Shown here piece after piece: positions 1 through 6,399 of a stretch of 13,110 nt of DNA. Origin of the DNA: Bordetella parapertussis (GTDB taxonomy: Bacteria; Pseudomonadota; Gammaproteobacteria; Burkholderiales; Burkholderiaceae_B); assembly GCA_945872285.1 (NCBI GenBank), contig CAMBZR010000083.1, positions 1-13,110 of the forward strand. Reading direction: 5' to 3'. The notes under the pieces are model-generated. The model ran no database searches and was not told the origin of the DNA. It worked only from the letters and a program-made list of their open reading frames with translations. Numbering within the stretch: the first letter of the stretch is position 1; every line of letters starts with the position of its first letter. A program made the translations under genes and the position numbers.

Positions 1-63
1 CAGCGAAGCGCCTGCGACGATGTTCCAGCCAAAATACCAACTACCAACTTTTGACTGCGTCAA
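1..63 (-). CDS. MFS transporter, N-terminal fragment (cut by left edge)
   Basis: The minus strand is open from about position 147 to the left edge. The encoded residues include W-Y-F-G-W-N-I-V-A-G-A-S-L, the usual opening of the first membrane helix in MFS transporters of the oxalate/formate-antiporter-like and monocarboxylate-like groups. I prefer the TTG codon at 63-61, because a GGAG Shine-Dalgarno lies six bases upstream (70-73) and the resulting start, M-T-Q-S-K-V-G-S-W-Y, is of normal length for the family. An in-frame ATG at 147-145 would add 28 residues that do not look like a transporter N-terminus and has no clear ribosome binding site. The gene follows the alpha/beta hydrolase in the same direction, so it is probably the last visible member of the SMP-30/aldolase/hydrolase operon and may import that pathway's substrate. 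Only ~21 codons are visible, so the family call is tentative. Confidence 0.55.
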   Translation of the reverse strand, partial: MTQSKVGSWYFGWNIVAGASL

Positions 64-69
64 CACACT

Positions 70-73
70 CTCC
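70..73 (-). promoter_or_regulatory. Ribosome binding site supporting a TTG start
   Basis: GGAG on the minus strand, six bases before the TTG at 63-61. It decides the start of the edge-truncated MFS gene, since the upstream in-frame ATG (147) has no comparable site. Confidence 0.45.
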
Positions 74-155
74 GAGTTTGGTCTGCTTAAATGTCTACTG
101 ATGCGTAACAGGACGATAGAAGGACTGACGCCCAAGGTACTGAACATTAATGGTA

Positions 156-962
156 CTAGAACGACCGACGCTCGAGAAACTCGAACATCACCTGTGCGCA
201 TTCTTTAGCATGGGAAAACGGTAACCCATGGCGGGCATGGTTAAACACGTGAAACTCAGAATCCGGCAACTTGCTGTGCATTTCAGCCATTTGATCGACC
301 GCAATAAACGGGCTGCCGTCGGCGTGCAGCAGCAATACAGGCATCTTCACTTCACCCAACTTAGGGCCAAGATCCGCACCTACCAAAATATCGCGCGCCA
401 CAATAATCGATTCAATGGGATGATTACCCTGCTGTTTTTCGTACCAGGCGCGCTTGGCGGGTGACATCTTTGCGTCGTCATGAAACCGCCGCGGCATCAA
501 GCGTTTTGACCACGCCGCCGGCCCTTGTTCTTTGAGCAAGGTATCCCACTCGACAACATTTTGAATCACGCCGCCGCGAAACGCTGTGTTGGTGAGAGTC
601 AACGAATGCAACCGCTCAGGATGCTGCAGCGAGTATGCCAGCGCAGCAGTGCCGCCGATTGACTCGCCCACCAAATGAAACCGTTGAACACCAACCGTAT
701 CGGCCACAAGCGAAATGTCTTTGATTAATTGAGCAAACGTCAGGTCGCCAGCAGGCTTGGCAGTTGATTGGCCAAAGCCACGCATATCAAAACGTGCGAT
801 TCGATAATTCAACCCAAGCACCGGCAGCCACTCGGCCCAAATTTCAGTATTTGCGCCAACGCCATGATGAAAAATAATTGTTGCTGGTTGTTCGACCCAC
901 TCTGGGGTCATATCCAAGACGTTGTAATACAACGAGTCGACAAAGCCTTCTTTAAATTGCAT
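156..962 (-). CDS. Alpha/beta hydrolase (enol-lactonase/esterase-like)
   Basis: A 268-residue alpha/beta-hydrolase-fold enzyme, the usual length for the PcaD (3-oxoadipate enol-lactonase)/esterase group. Visible features are the oxyanion-hole segment H-H-G-V-G (32-36), the R-F-D-M-R-G-F-G-Q-S strand-turn (57-66), the nucleophile elbow G-E-S-I-G with Ser101, a probable acid Asp215 (H-A-D-G-S) and a catalytic His245 (H-A-R-H-G). The triad is complete, so an active serine hydrolase is expected. There is no signal peptide, so it is cytoplasmic. The start ATG at 962 is preceded by a purine-rich AGAGAGAG stretch. It lies 120 bp after the aldolase gene on the same strand. In this context it probably hydrolyses an ester, a lactone or a C-C bond in the operon's catabolic route. 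The exact substrate cannot be read from the sequence. Confidence 0.88.
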   Translation of the reverse strand: MQFKEGFVDSLYYNVLDMTPEWVEQPATIIFHHGVGANTEIWAEWLPVLGLNYRIARFDMRGFGQSTAKPAGDLTFAQLIKDISLVADTVGVQRFHLVGESIGGTAALAYSLQHPERLHSLTLTNTAFRGGVIQNVVEWDTLLKEQGPAAWSKRLMPRRFHDDAKMSPAKRAWYEKQQGNHPIESIIVARDILVGADLGPKLGEVKMPVLLLHADGSPFIAVDQMAEMHSKLPDSEFHVFNHARHGLPFSHAKECAQVMFEFLERRSF

Positions 963-1050
963 ACAAATACTCTCTCTAAAAATGATGCCCGATCTTCAAA
1001 ATTTTGAGCGTCGCGCTGGGTGTTCCTGATGAGCCTTACGAGATTCGTTC

Positions 1051-1089
1051 GCTTCGGTTGCTCGGTTGCTCGGTTAGCTCGGTTAGCTC
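1051..1089. repeat. Short tandem repeat at the aldolase stop codon
   Basis: Four copies of a CGGTT-containing unit of about 8-9 bp (two as GCTCGGTT-type, two as AGCTCGGTT-type) run without interruption, and the repeat includes the aldolase stop codon. It looks like a replication-slippage expansion of the 3' end of the gene. The remaining part of the 963-1082 spacer shows no terminator or promoter that I can support. Confidence 0.7.
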
Positions 1090-1859
1090 AACACCCGATG
1101 TTTAAAATCCAAAGCTGCGGCACGCAAAGCTTTGCCTAAAATTTTGTAATCAATCGCATGCACAAAAAAATCAATTTGACGATTTTTCCATGCGTTGATT
1201 TCACTGAGCTCGTTGATATACACCCCAACTTTAATCTGGCGTGCTTGCGCAGCAACAATAATGCGGCTCACTGCCTCTTGAATAGTGGGATGAGTCAACT
1301 GGCCGTGCAAACCATATGAAGAAGCCAAATCCGCAGGGCCCGGCATAATCCAATCGACTGGATTCTCTTGAAGCACTTGTTCGATGCGCTCGACACTCGC
1401 TCGATCTTCAACCAAGCCTACTGACAAGACACTTTTATTTGACAGTACAGCGGCCTCGGCAAAATTTCTTTGTCCATAGCCCGCAATCTGCACCCCAGTG
1501 CACGTCGCCCTGACACCATCCGGCCAGTATTTCATTGATTGCACAACGTCATTGGCGCGCGCATCAAGCCCAAGGTGCGGAATCATCAAACCTTCGACCC
1601 CCGCATCCAACAAGCGCGAACCATCGGCATAGTTTGCCGCGCCGAGTCTAACGAGAGCATGAATCCCTGAAGCTGCGCAGGCGCGCACATGCGTTTGCAC
1701 GATTCGCAAATCATTGAGCGCATGCTCAGTATCGATAATCACAAAATCGTAGCCAGCTTCAGCATACAACTCAGAGATGTTCGAGTCACTCGAAAAAATG
1801 AAGCCCCCAAGCAAAGGTCGCTTGGAACGCATTTCTTCTTTTAGACTAGGCATCGTCAT
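1083..1859 (-). CDS. HpcH/HpaI-family aldolase
   Basis: A class II, metal-dependent 2-oxo-acid aldolase of the HpcH/HpaI family, which splits 4-hydroxy-2-oxo acids into pyruvate plus an aldehyde. With the start at ATG 1859 it has 258 residues, normal for the family. The same frame stays open to 1988, but that part overlaps the end of the SMP-30-like gene and does not resemble the family. Motifs seen: I-I-D-T-E-H with catalytic His46, V-R-L-G with pyruvate-binding Arg71, G-V-E-G-L-M-I-P-H (88-95), metal ligand Glu151 (G-L-V-E-D) and metal ligand Asp177 (G-P-A-D-L-A). All key residues are present. There is no signal peptide, so it is cytoplasmic. The start is 16 bases past the SMP-30-like stop, so the two are co-transcribed. 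It probably performs the last carbon-carbon cleavage of the pathway. The substrate is not identifiable. Confidence 0.88.
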   Translation of the reverse strand: MTMPSLKEEMRSKRPLLGGFIFSSDSNISELYAEAGYDFVIIDTEHALNDLRIVQTHVRACAASGIHALVRLGAANYADGSRLLDAGVEGLMIPHLGLDARANDVVQSMKYWPDGVRATCTGVQIAGYGQRNFAEAAVLSNKSVLSVGLVEDRASVERIEQVLQENPVDWIMPGPADLASSYGLHGQLTHPTIQEAVSRIIVAAQARQIKVGVYINELSEINAWKNRQIDFFVHAIDYKILGKALRAAALDFKHRVLS

Positions 1860-1875
1860 CTTGAGCGACTGCCCA

Positions 1876-2790
1876 TTACATGTGCGAAAACATCGTCCGG
1901 CCTTGCACTGGCATATCTGCCACCAAGATCGTGCCGGTCTTTGACTCAGTAATAAACAATTGCTTGTTATCTTTACCGCCATACGCACAGTTCGTCACCA
2001 ACTTACCGGTCGGCGAATTAATGCGCAGCATCGGCTCGCCCAAGGCGCTAAAGAGCCACACCACACCCAAGCCCACGTGACAGACCGCCAGATTATTCTC
2101 AGCATCAATCGCCATGCCATCTGGACCAAAGCCTCCCGTCATCTGAACCGCCATCCCCACTTTGCTGGTGGTGCCGTCTTTCATCAAGGGTACACGCCAC
2201 ACACAATTGGCGCGGGTTACAGCAAGCATGACGATATTTTCGTCAACATTCAGTACCAAGCCATTCGGGCTCGGGATGTTATTTAGAATGCAATCGAGTT
2301 GCCCGTTGGTACGTAAGCGATAAAGACGTCCGCTGGGGTCATGCAAGCCCGTTTGACCTTGATCGGTAAAGTAAATATCGCCTTGCGCGCCAAAGAATAA
2401 ATCGTTCACGCCACGAAAACGCGTCAACAGTGGGCGGTCATAAAACGGCTCAATCTTGCCCGTGTTGACATCCAACACCATCAGGCCGTTTTTATGATCG
2501 GTAATAAAAGCACGACCATCTCGGTGAAACTTCAAACCATTTGGCTCGCCGTCATACTCAACGACCACGCTGATATCGCCACTAGGGGTGATTTTAAAAA
2601 CCCGGCCAAAGGGAATATCGGTGACAAACAGATTGCCCTGGCGGTCAAACGATGGGCCTTCAATAAAGTGAGGCGTTTCAGCCCCATGAAATTGCACATC
2701 GGCAAACGCCGAACGCTGCCCCACTTTTGAAAGCTTTTCAGGGATTTTCGCGAAAACGCGCGCTTCTACTGCTGGGGGGGCTGCAAACAT
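1876..2790 (-). CDS. SMP-30/gluconolactonase-like protein
   Basis: A six-bladed beta-propeller protein of the SMP-30/gluconolactonase/LRE family, whose members are divalent-metal lactonases. I chose ATG 2790 (304 residues) because AAGGGAAG lies just upstream. The 35 codons further upstream (to 2895) would overlap the promoter and are not family-like. Metal-site motifs are visible: F-I-E-G-P with Glu44, G-V-N-D with Asn129, S-P-N-G with Asn176 and G-P-D-G-M with Asp224, matching the Glu/Asn/Asn/Asp pattern of the family. Repeated blade motifs such as G-N-L-F-V-T-D, G-D-I-Y-F-T-D and Q-L-F-I-T-E are spread through the chain. No signal peptide is evident, so it is likely cytoplasmic. A run of seven C lies at codons 4-6. 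As first gene of the left operon it probably opens a sugar-acid-type lactone before the aldolase step. Confidence 0.87.
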   Translation of the reverse strand: MFAAPPAVEARVFAKIPEKLSKVGQRSAFADVQFHGAETPHFIEGPSFDRQGNLFVTDIPFGRVFKITPSGDISVVVEYDGEPNGLKFHRDGRAFITDHKNGLMVLDVNTGKIEPFYDRPLLTRFRGVNDLFFGAQGDIYFTDQGQTGLHDPSGRLYRLRTNGQLDCILNNIPSPNGLVLNVDENIVMLAVTRANCVWRVPLMKDGTTSKVGMAVQMTGGFGPDGMAIDAENNLAVCHVGLGVVWLFSALGEPMLRINSPTGKLVTNCAYGGKDNKQLFITESKTGTILVADMPVQGRTMFSHM

Positions 2791-2825
2791 GGTTCTTCCC
2801 TTGTACGTTTTTTGAATGTCAGGCC

Positions 2826-2842
2826 GAGGTGCTGAACACCTC
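2826..2842. promoter_or_regulatory. Inverted repeat in the leader of the SMP-30 operon
   Basis: GAGGTG and CACCTC, six-base perfect arms around a five-base centre. It lies about 18-34 bases downstream of the predicted transcription start of the minus-strand operon. It could be a repressor operator or a leader hairpin; the sequence cannot decide between these. Confidence 0.4.
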
Positions 2843-2866
2843 TTTATTTGTCTCCGGCTGTCTACT

Positions 2867-2895
2867 GTTTTACTTGCCAAGGGTACAGGTGTCAA
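2867..2895 (-). promoter_or_regulatory. Predicted sigma-70 promoter for the SMP-30/aldolase/hydrolase operon
   Basis: On the minus strand a perfect -35 box TTGACA (2895-2890) is followed after 17 bases by TAAAAC (2872-2867), four of six matches to the -10 consensus. The spacing is ideal and the position is about 77 bp upstream of the SMP-30-like ATG. Confidence 0.55.
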
Positions 2896-2904
2896 GCAAG
2901 GCTT

Positions 2905-2932
2905 TTGACGCGCGCCGTGATTGTGCTACTTT
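2905..2932 (+). promoter_or_regulatory. Possible promoter for the dioxygenase operon
   Basis: TTGACG (2905-2910) with a 16-base spacer to a weak -10 candidate TACTTT (2927-2932), 28 bp before the dioxygenase ATG. The -35 box stands nine bases from the oppositely oriented -35 box of the minus-strand operon, forming an imperfect inverted repeat GTCAA/TTGAC (2891-2909). The weak -10 would fit an activator-dependent promoter. Confidence 0.35.
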
Positions 2933-2959
2933 GTTGAATAATAAAAATCGGAGATTGTC

Positions 2960-3883
2960 ATGCCGGGCTTGCAAATCACGCCATCTGCGCATTACCCCTT
3001 TGGCTGTCGCATCGAGGGTGTCGATATTCGAGCCGGGGTGGATGATAAAACTGCCCAAAAAATCAGTGAGGCCTTGAATCAGTACCTCGTGGTCTGCGTA
3101 TCAGGCGAACCTTACCAGTCTGAACAACTGGTGTATTGGGCTAAAAAAATTGGTCCTCTTGAAATCAATATTTCAAAGGCCTTTCAAAACACTCAGTACC
3201 CGCAGGTCATGACCTTATCGAATGTGCTGATTGATGGCAAGCCGCAAGGCCTGGCGGACGCAGGACAAGAGTGGCATACCGATATGTCTTACAACCGGAT
3301 CTCAGGGCGTGCCACCATTTTGCATGCGCATCAGGTGCCGTTCAAAGACGGGCGCGCATTGGGCGATACGGCGTTTCGCAGCATGTACGCAGCGTACGAT
3401 GCACTGTCCTCGAATCTAAAAGAAAAACTCGATTCACTTGAGGCCGTACATGATTTTGAAAATCTCTGGACGCACATGCTTGCGCGCCCCGGCTCGATGC
3501 GCAAACCTTTTACTGATGCGCAGCGTAAAGAAAAACCACCGGTTGTCCATCCTGTTGTCTTACGTCACCCGTGGACGGGGCGCAGGTGCATTTATGTGAA
3601 TCGCGGCTTAACCACCAAAATTCTAGGGCTGCCCGAGCAAGAGAGCCGCGACTTACTTGATTTTTTGTTTATGCATCAAGAGCAAGCGCAATTTGAATAT
3701 CGCCACCAGTGGCGAGTGGGTGACACCCTGATGTGGGACAACTGTGCCAGCATCCATTTAGCGACCGGTGGCTACAGCGCCGATCAGCCAAGAGTGATGA
3801 TTCGCACGCAGATTCTGGGCGATGAAACGCGCTATCGCAAAGAAAATGCCCCGTTGGGCGCGCGTATCTTTAATACCATCTAA
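2960..3883 (+). CDS. TauD/TfdA-family Fe(II)/2-oxoglutarate dioxygenase
   Basis: A 307-residue member of the taurine/2,4-D dioxygenase family. These non-heme iron enzymes couple 2-oxoglutarate decarboxylation to substrate hydroxylation, often releasing sulfite or an aldehyde. The iron triad is complete: W-H-T-D with His106 and Asp108, and the distal His266 in N-C-A-S-I-H. Arg278 and Arg282 in R-V-M-I-R-T-Q-I correspond to the two family arginines that bind 2-oxoglutarate and the acidic group of the substrate. The N-terminal G-C-R-I-E-G-V-D-I segment is also typical. The start ATG 2960 has GGAG six bases upstream (2950-2953). It is cytoplasmic. It is the first gene of a plus-strand operon with a Bug receptor and an MHS symporter, so it probably starts breakdown of an imported anionic compound. 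Whether that is a sulfonate, an aryloxy acid or another acid cannot be told. Confidence 0.9.
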   Translation: MPGLQITPSAHYPFGCRIEGVDIRAGVDDKTAQKISEALNQYLVVCVSGEPYQSEQLVYWAKKIGPLEINISKAFQNTQYPQVMTLSNVLIDGKPQGLADAGQEWHTDMSYNRISGRATILHAHQVPFKDGRALGDTAFRSMYAAYDALSSNLKEKLDSLEAVHDFENLWTHMLARPGSMRKPFTDAQRKEKPPVVHPVVLRHPWTGRRCIYVNRGLTTKILGLPEQESRDLLDFLFMHQEQAQFEYRHQWRVGDTLMWDNCASIHLATGGYSADQPRVMIRTQILGDETRYRKENAPLGARIFNTI

Positions 3884-3916
3884 ACACCTTTTGACCATCA
3901 CTTACCGAGAGCCCTC

Positions 3917-4900
3917 ATGCACACAATCCGCCTGTTGACACCGCTTGCGCTGGCCTTTAGCCTTTATCTCAGTACCGTTTTTGTCCCTGCCCAAGCTCAA
4001 GAGTTTCCGTCGCGCAGCTTGCAGGTGATTGTGCCGTTTACCGCGGGCGGGCCAACCGACGCCATGGCACGCGTGATTGGTCGCGAGCTGAGTCGACTCA
4101 CGGGGCAGCCCGTAGTGGTTGAGAACAGACCTGGTGCCGGCGGCAATGTGGGCAGTGCACAAGTGGCCCGCGCCGAACCTGACGGCTACACAATGATTGT
4201 GAACGGAGGTTTAACGCACACGTTAAACCCTCAAATCTTTGCCAAAACCAGTGGCTATGCACTAAAGGATTTTAAAGCTGTCGCAGCCTTTGCAAAGAGT
4301 CCAATGGTGCTCACGGTGAATCCTGACTTAGGTGTCAACGATGTACAGCAACTTGTCGCCCTGGCAAAGTCAAAACCAGGCGGCTTATCGTTTGCCTCGG
4401 GTGGCCAGGCGAGCAACCCACACATGGCTGCAGAATTGTTTAGAGATAAGACGCAAACGAACATGCTGCATATCCCTTACAAAGGCACAGCCGACTCAGT
4501 TAAGGATATCGTCAGTGGCCGCGTGCAAGTTGGCTTCTATAGCCCTCAGGTGGCAGAGCCATTAGTTCAGGCCGGCCGACTCAAAGCCATAGGCGTCACC
4601 TCAACCACGCGCATCAAGGGTTTAGAAAATATCCCGACGATCGCCGAACAGGGGGTCAAAGATTTTGTATTTGAATCTTGGTACATCATTTTGGTGCCGG
4701 CCAAGACGCCGGCGCCGATCGTCAATAAACTCAATCAGCTTGTCAATCAAGCCTTAGACAACCCTGACACCCAAAAGGCCTTTTCTAATATTGGGTTAAG
4801 CGTGATGCAAACAACCTCTGCACAGACCGAGGCGAGTATCGTCACTGAGCAAAACAAATGGAGCGAACTGGTTCGAAAAATCGGCTTGCAGCTGGATTAA
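3917..4900 (+). CDS. Bug/TctC-family periplasmic solute receptor (orphan)
   Basis: A 327-residue extracytoplasmic receptor of the Bug family (TctC-like), which binds carboxylates and other small polar molecules. A signal peptide is clear: hydrophobic residues 5-23, then P-A-Q-A-Q with probable cleavage after Ala28. Family motifs seen: P-S-R-S-L-Q-V-I-V-P-F-T-A-G-G-P-T-D at the mature N-terminus, V-V-V-E-N-R-P-G-A-G-G-N-V-G, and H-I-P-Y-K-G-T, which shapes the ligand pocket. It starts 33 bp after the dioxygenase gene with a weak GAGAG ribosome site. No TctA/TctB membrane partners are in the window, so it is an orphan receptor, as is common for the large Bug families of Burkholderiales. It may serve the symporter that follows, an unlinked TctAB pair, or a sensory function. 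Confidence 0.93.
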   Translation: MHTIRLLTPLALAFSLYLSTVFVPAQAQEFPSRSLQVIVPFTAGGPTDAMARVIGRELSRLTGQPVVVENRPGAGGNVGSAQVARAEPDGYTMIVNGGLTHTLNPQIFAKTSGYALKDFKAVAAFAKSPMVLTVNPDLGVNDVQQLVALAKSKPGGLSFASGGQASNPHMAAELFRDKTQTNMLHIPYKGTADSVKDIVSGRVQVGFYSPQVAEPLVQAGRLKAIGVTSTTRIKGLENIPTIAEQGVKDFVFESWYIILVPAKTPAPIVNKLNQLVNQALDNPDTQKAFSNIGLSVMQTTSAQTEASIVTEQNKWSELVRKIGLQLD

Positions 4901-4942
4901 TCTCCTTTGTTTTTTGCGAATACCAGCCTTGGAAAATCTATC

Positions 4943-6190
4943 ATGTCAAAACCCACATCTTTGCGCAACATTGCCTCGGGCGCGATCGGCAACGCGCTCG
5001 AATGGTACGACTTCGCGATTTATGGCTATTTCGCAACTTCGATTGGTCGAATATTTTTCCCAAAAGAGGATCCCATCGCGCAAGTCCTAGCCGCGTTTGG
5101 AATTTTTGCAATCGGCTATCTGATGCGCCCTGTGGGTGGCGTCCTCATTGGCCACATCGGTGATCGCGTGAGCCGACAAGCTGCGTTGAGCGTCTCGATT
5201 GCCGCAATGGCAGTCCCAACTTTTTTAATTGGAGTCTTGCCTGGCTATGAAACGATTGGGGTCGCTGCACCTATCCTCTTGACGCTTTGCCGGATGTTGC
5301 AGGGGTTGTCAGTGGGGGGTGAATACACCACTTCTCTTGTCTTCATGGTTGAAAGTGCGCCTAAAGCCCACCGAGGCGTGAACGCCGCTCTGGGTTGCTG
5401 TGGTGCGCTGCTCGGAATGCTGCTCGGCTCGGCGACCGGGACTGTCTTAGCAACACTCATGTCGCCCGAGAGTCTCGAGGTGTGGGGCTGGCGCATACCA
5501 TTTATATTTGGTTTATTTATCGGGCTTGCTGGGATATTTCTTCGTCGCCACTCGGAACCGGCACGAAAGCCTAATGAGGAGAAGAAAAATCCCTTGCTCG
5601 AAACCGTAAAAAATCATCGCACGGTTATTGTACAACTTGCAGGATTGGCGGTCTTTAACGCCGTCTCGTTTTATTTATTGTTTGTTTATATTGTGAGCTG
5701 GTTAGAGTTAGTCGATAAGATTTCACCTGAAAAATCTTTGTTCATCAACACCCTGAGCATGATTGCACTAATCCCCATCCAACTCATCGCGGCGTCTATC
5801 TCTGATCGCATCGGACGCAAGCCCGTGCTAATTACAGCCAGTATCGCAGCAATTCTTTTTTCGATCCCTCTTTTTAGCGGGATGTATCACCACAGCACGC
5901 TAACAATCCACCTGAGTCAGCTCGGCTTTGCGCTCATCATTGGCGCGTACCTTGGCGTCATGCCTGCCTTTATGGTTGAACTACCCTCAGCACATGTGCG
6001 CTCAACCGCAATCGCCCTTGGCTATAACTTGACCCTCGGCATAATCGGCGGGTTCACGCCGTTTGTTGCTTCATGGCTTGTACATCGTACCCACAACGAC
6101 ATTGCGCCAGCTTATATGATTATGGCCGCCGCTGCGATATCGTTGATAGCGATATTAAGCATGAAAGAAACCTACCGCAAACCCCTTTGA
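4943..6190 (+). CDS. MFS transporter, metabolite:H+ symporter (MHS) type
   Basis: A 415-residue twelve-helix transporter of the MHS branch of the MFS (relatives: KgtP, ProP, CitA, ShiA), which carries carboxylates or betaines with protons. Diagnostic motifs: G-N-A-L-E-W-Y-D-F in helix 1 (16-24), R-P-V-G-G-V-L-I-G-H-I-G-D-R (62-75, loop 2-3), G-G-E-Y-T (125-129) and V-E-S-A-P (136-140) in helix 4-5, and D-R-I-G-R-K-P (288-294) in the second half. I chose ATG 4943 because homologues begin close to the G-N-A-L-E-W-Y-D-F helix. The frame is open to an upstream ATG at 4907, but those 12 residues are not family-like and have no ribosome site. It lies 42 bp after the Bug gene, so is probably the third gene of the operon and the actual importer. 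The D-R-V-S-R-Q loop departs slightly from the usual D-R-x-G-R-K. Confidence 0.92.
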   Translation: MSKPTSLRNIASGAIGNALEWYDFAIYGYFATSIGRIFFPKEDPIAQVLAAFGIFAIGYLMRPVGGVLIGHIGDRVSRQAALSVSIAAMAVPTFLIGVLPGYETIGVAAPILLTLCRMLQGLSVGGEYTTSLVFMVESAPKAHRGVNAALGCCGALLGMLLGSATGTVLATLMSPESLEVWGWRIPFIFGLFIGLAGIFLRRHSEPARKPNEEKKNPLLETVKNHRTVIVQLAGLAVFNAVSFYLLFVYIVSWLELVDKISPEKSLFINTLSMIALIPIQLIAASISDRIGRKPVLITASIAAILFSIPLFSGMYHHSTLTIHLSQLGFALIIGAYLGVMPAFMVELPSAHVRSTAIALGYNLTLGIIGGFTPFVASWLVHRTHNDIAPAYMIMAAAAISLIAILSMKETYRKPL

Positions 6191-6399
6191 CGCGTGCCAT
6201 TTTGCACAATTGCTTTGCTTACATCCACAAACCGAACCAGAGCCCCTGCTGGGCGCCTAAAATTTCCCCGCCCGAGGGCAAGATATTTTTGCTAATAAGA
6301 CTAAGCTGCAGAGACATCGCTAAGTATTCTGGCAGCCCTAAATACCGAGAAAGTCTCAGACTTACGGCATAAATCATTCCAAGTTTTTAGCCGCACCCC
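6191..6399. other. Convergent intergenic gap
   Basis: 209 bp between the ends of two converging operons. It contains only weak dyads, for example GCCC/GGGC around 6243-6254 and AAGTC/GACTT at 6351-6363. None is followed by a convincing T tract on either strand, so no intrinsic terminator is called. I see no gene or RNA here. Confidence 0.5.

Noticed and set aside
2..208. Plus-strand open frame at the left edge overlapping the end of the alpha/beta hydrolase
   Set aside because: Its residues show no domain-like pattern, it overlaps a solid gene on the other strand, and the minus strand here encodes a recognisable MFS N-terminus.
1051..1089. Tandem repeat as a CRISPR or REP element
   Set aside because: The units are only 8-9 bp with no spacers and no strong palindromy.
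2774..2780. Run of seven G (C on the coding strand) at codons 4-6 of the SMP-30-like gene as a phase-variation tract
   Set aside because: Seven bases is short for a contingency locus, the frame is intact, and nothing suggests a switched surface function.
6243..6363. Possible terminators in the convergent gap
   Set aside because: The dyads are only four or five pairs long and none is followed by a T tract on either strand.
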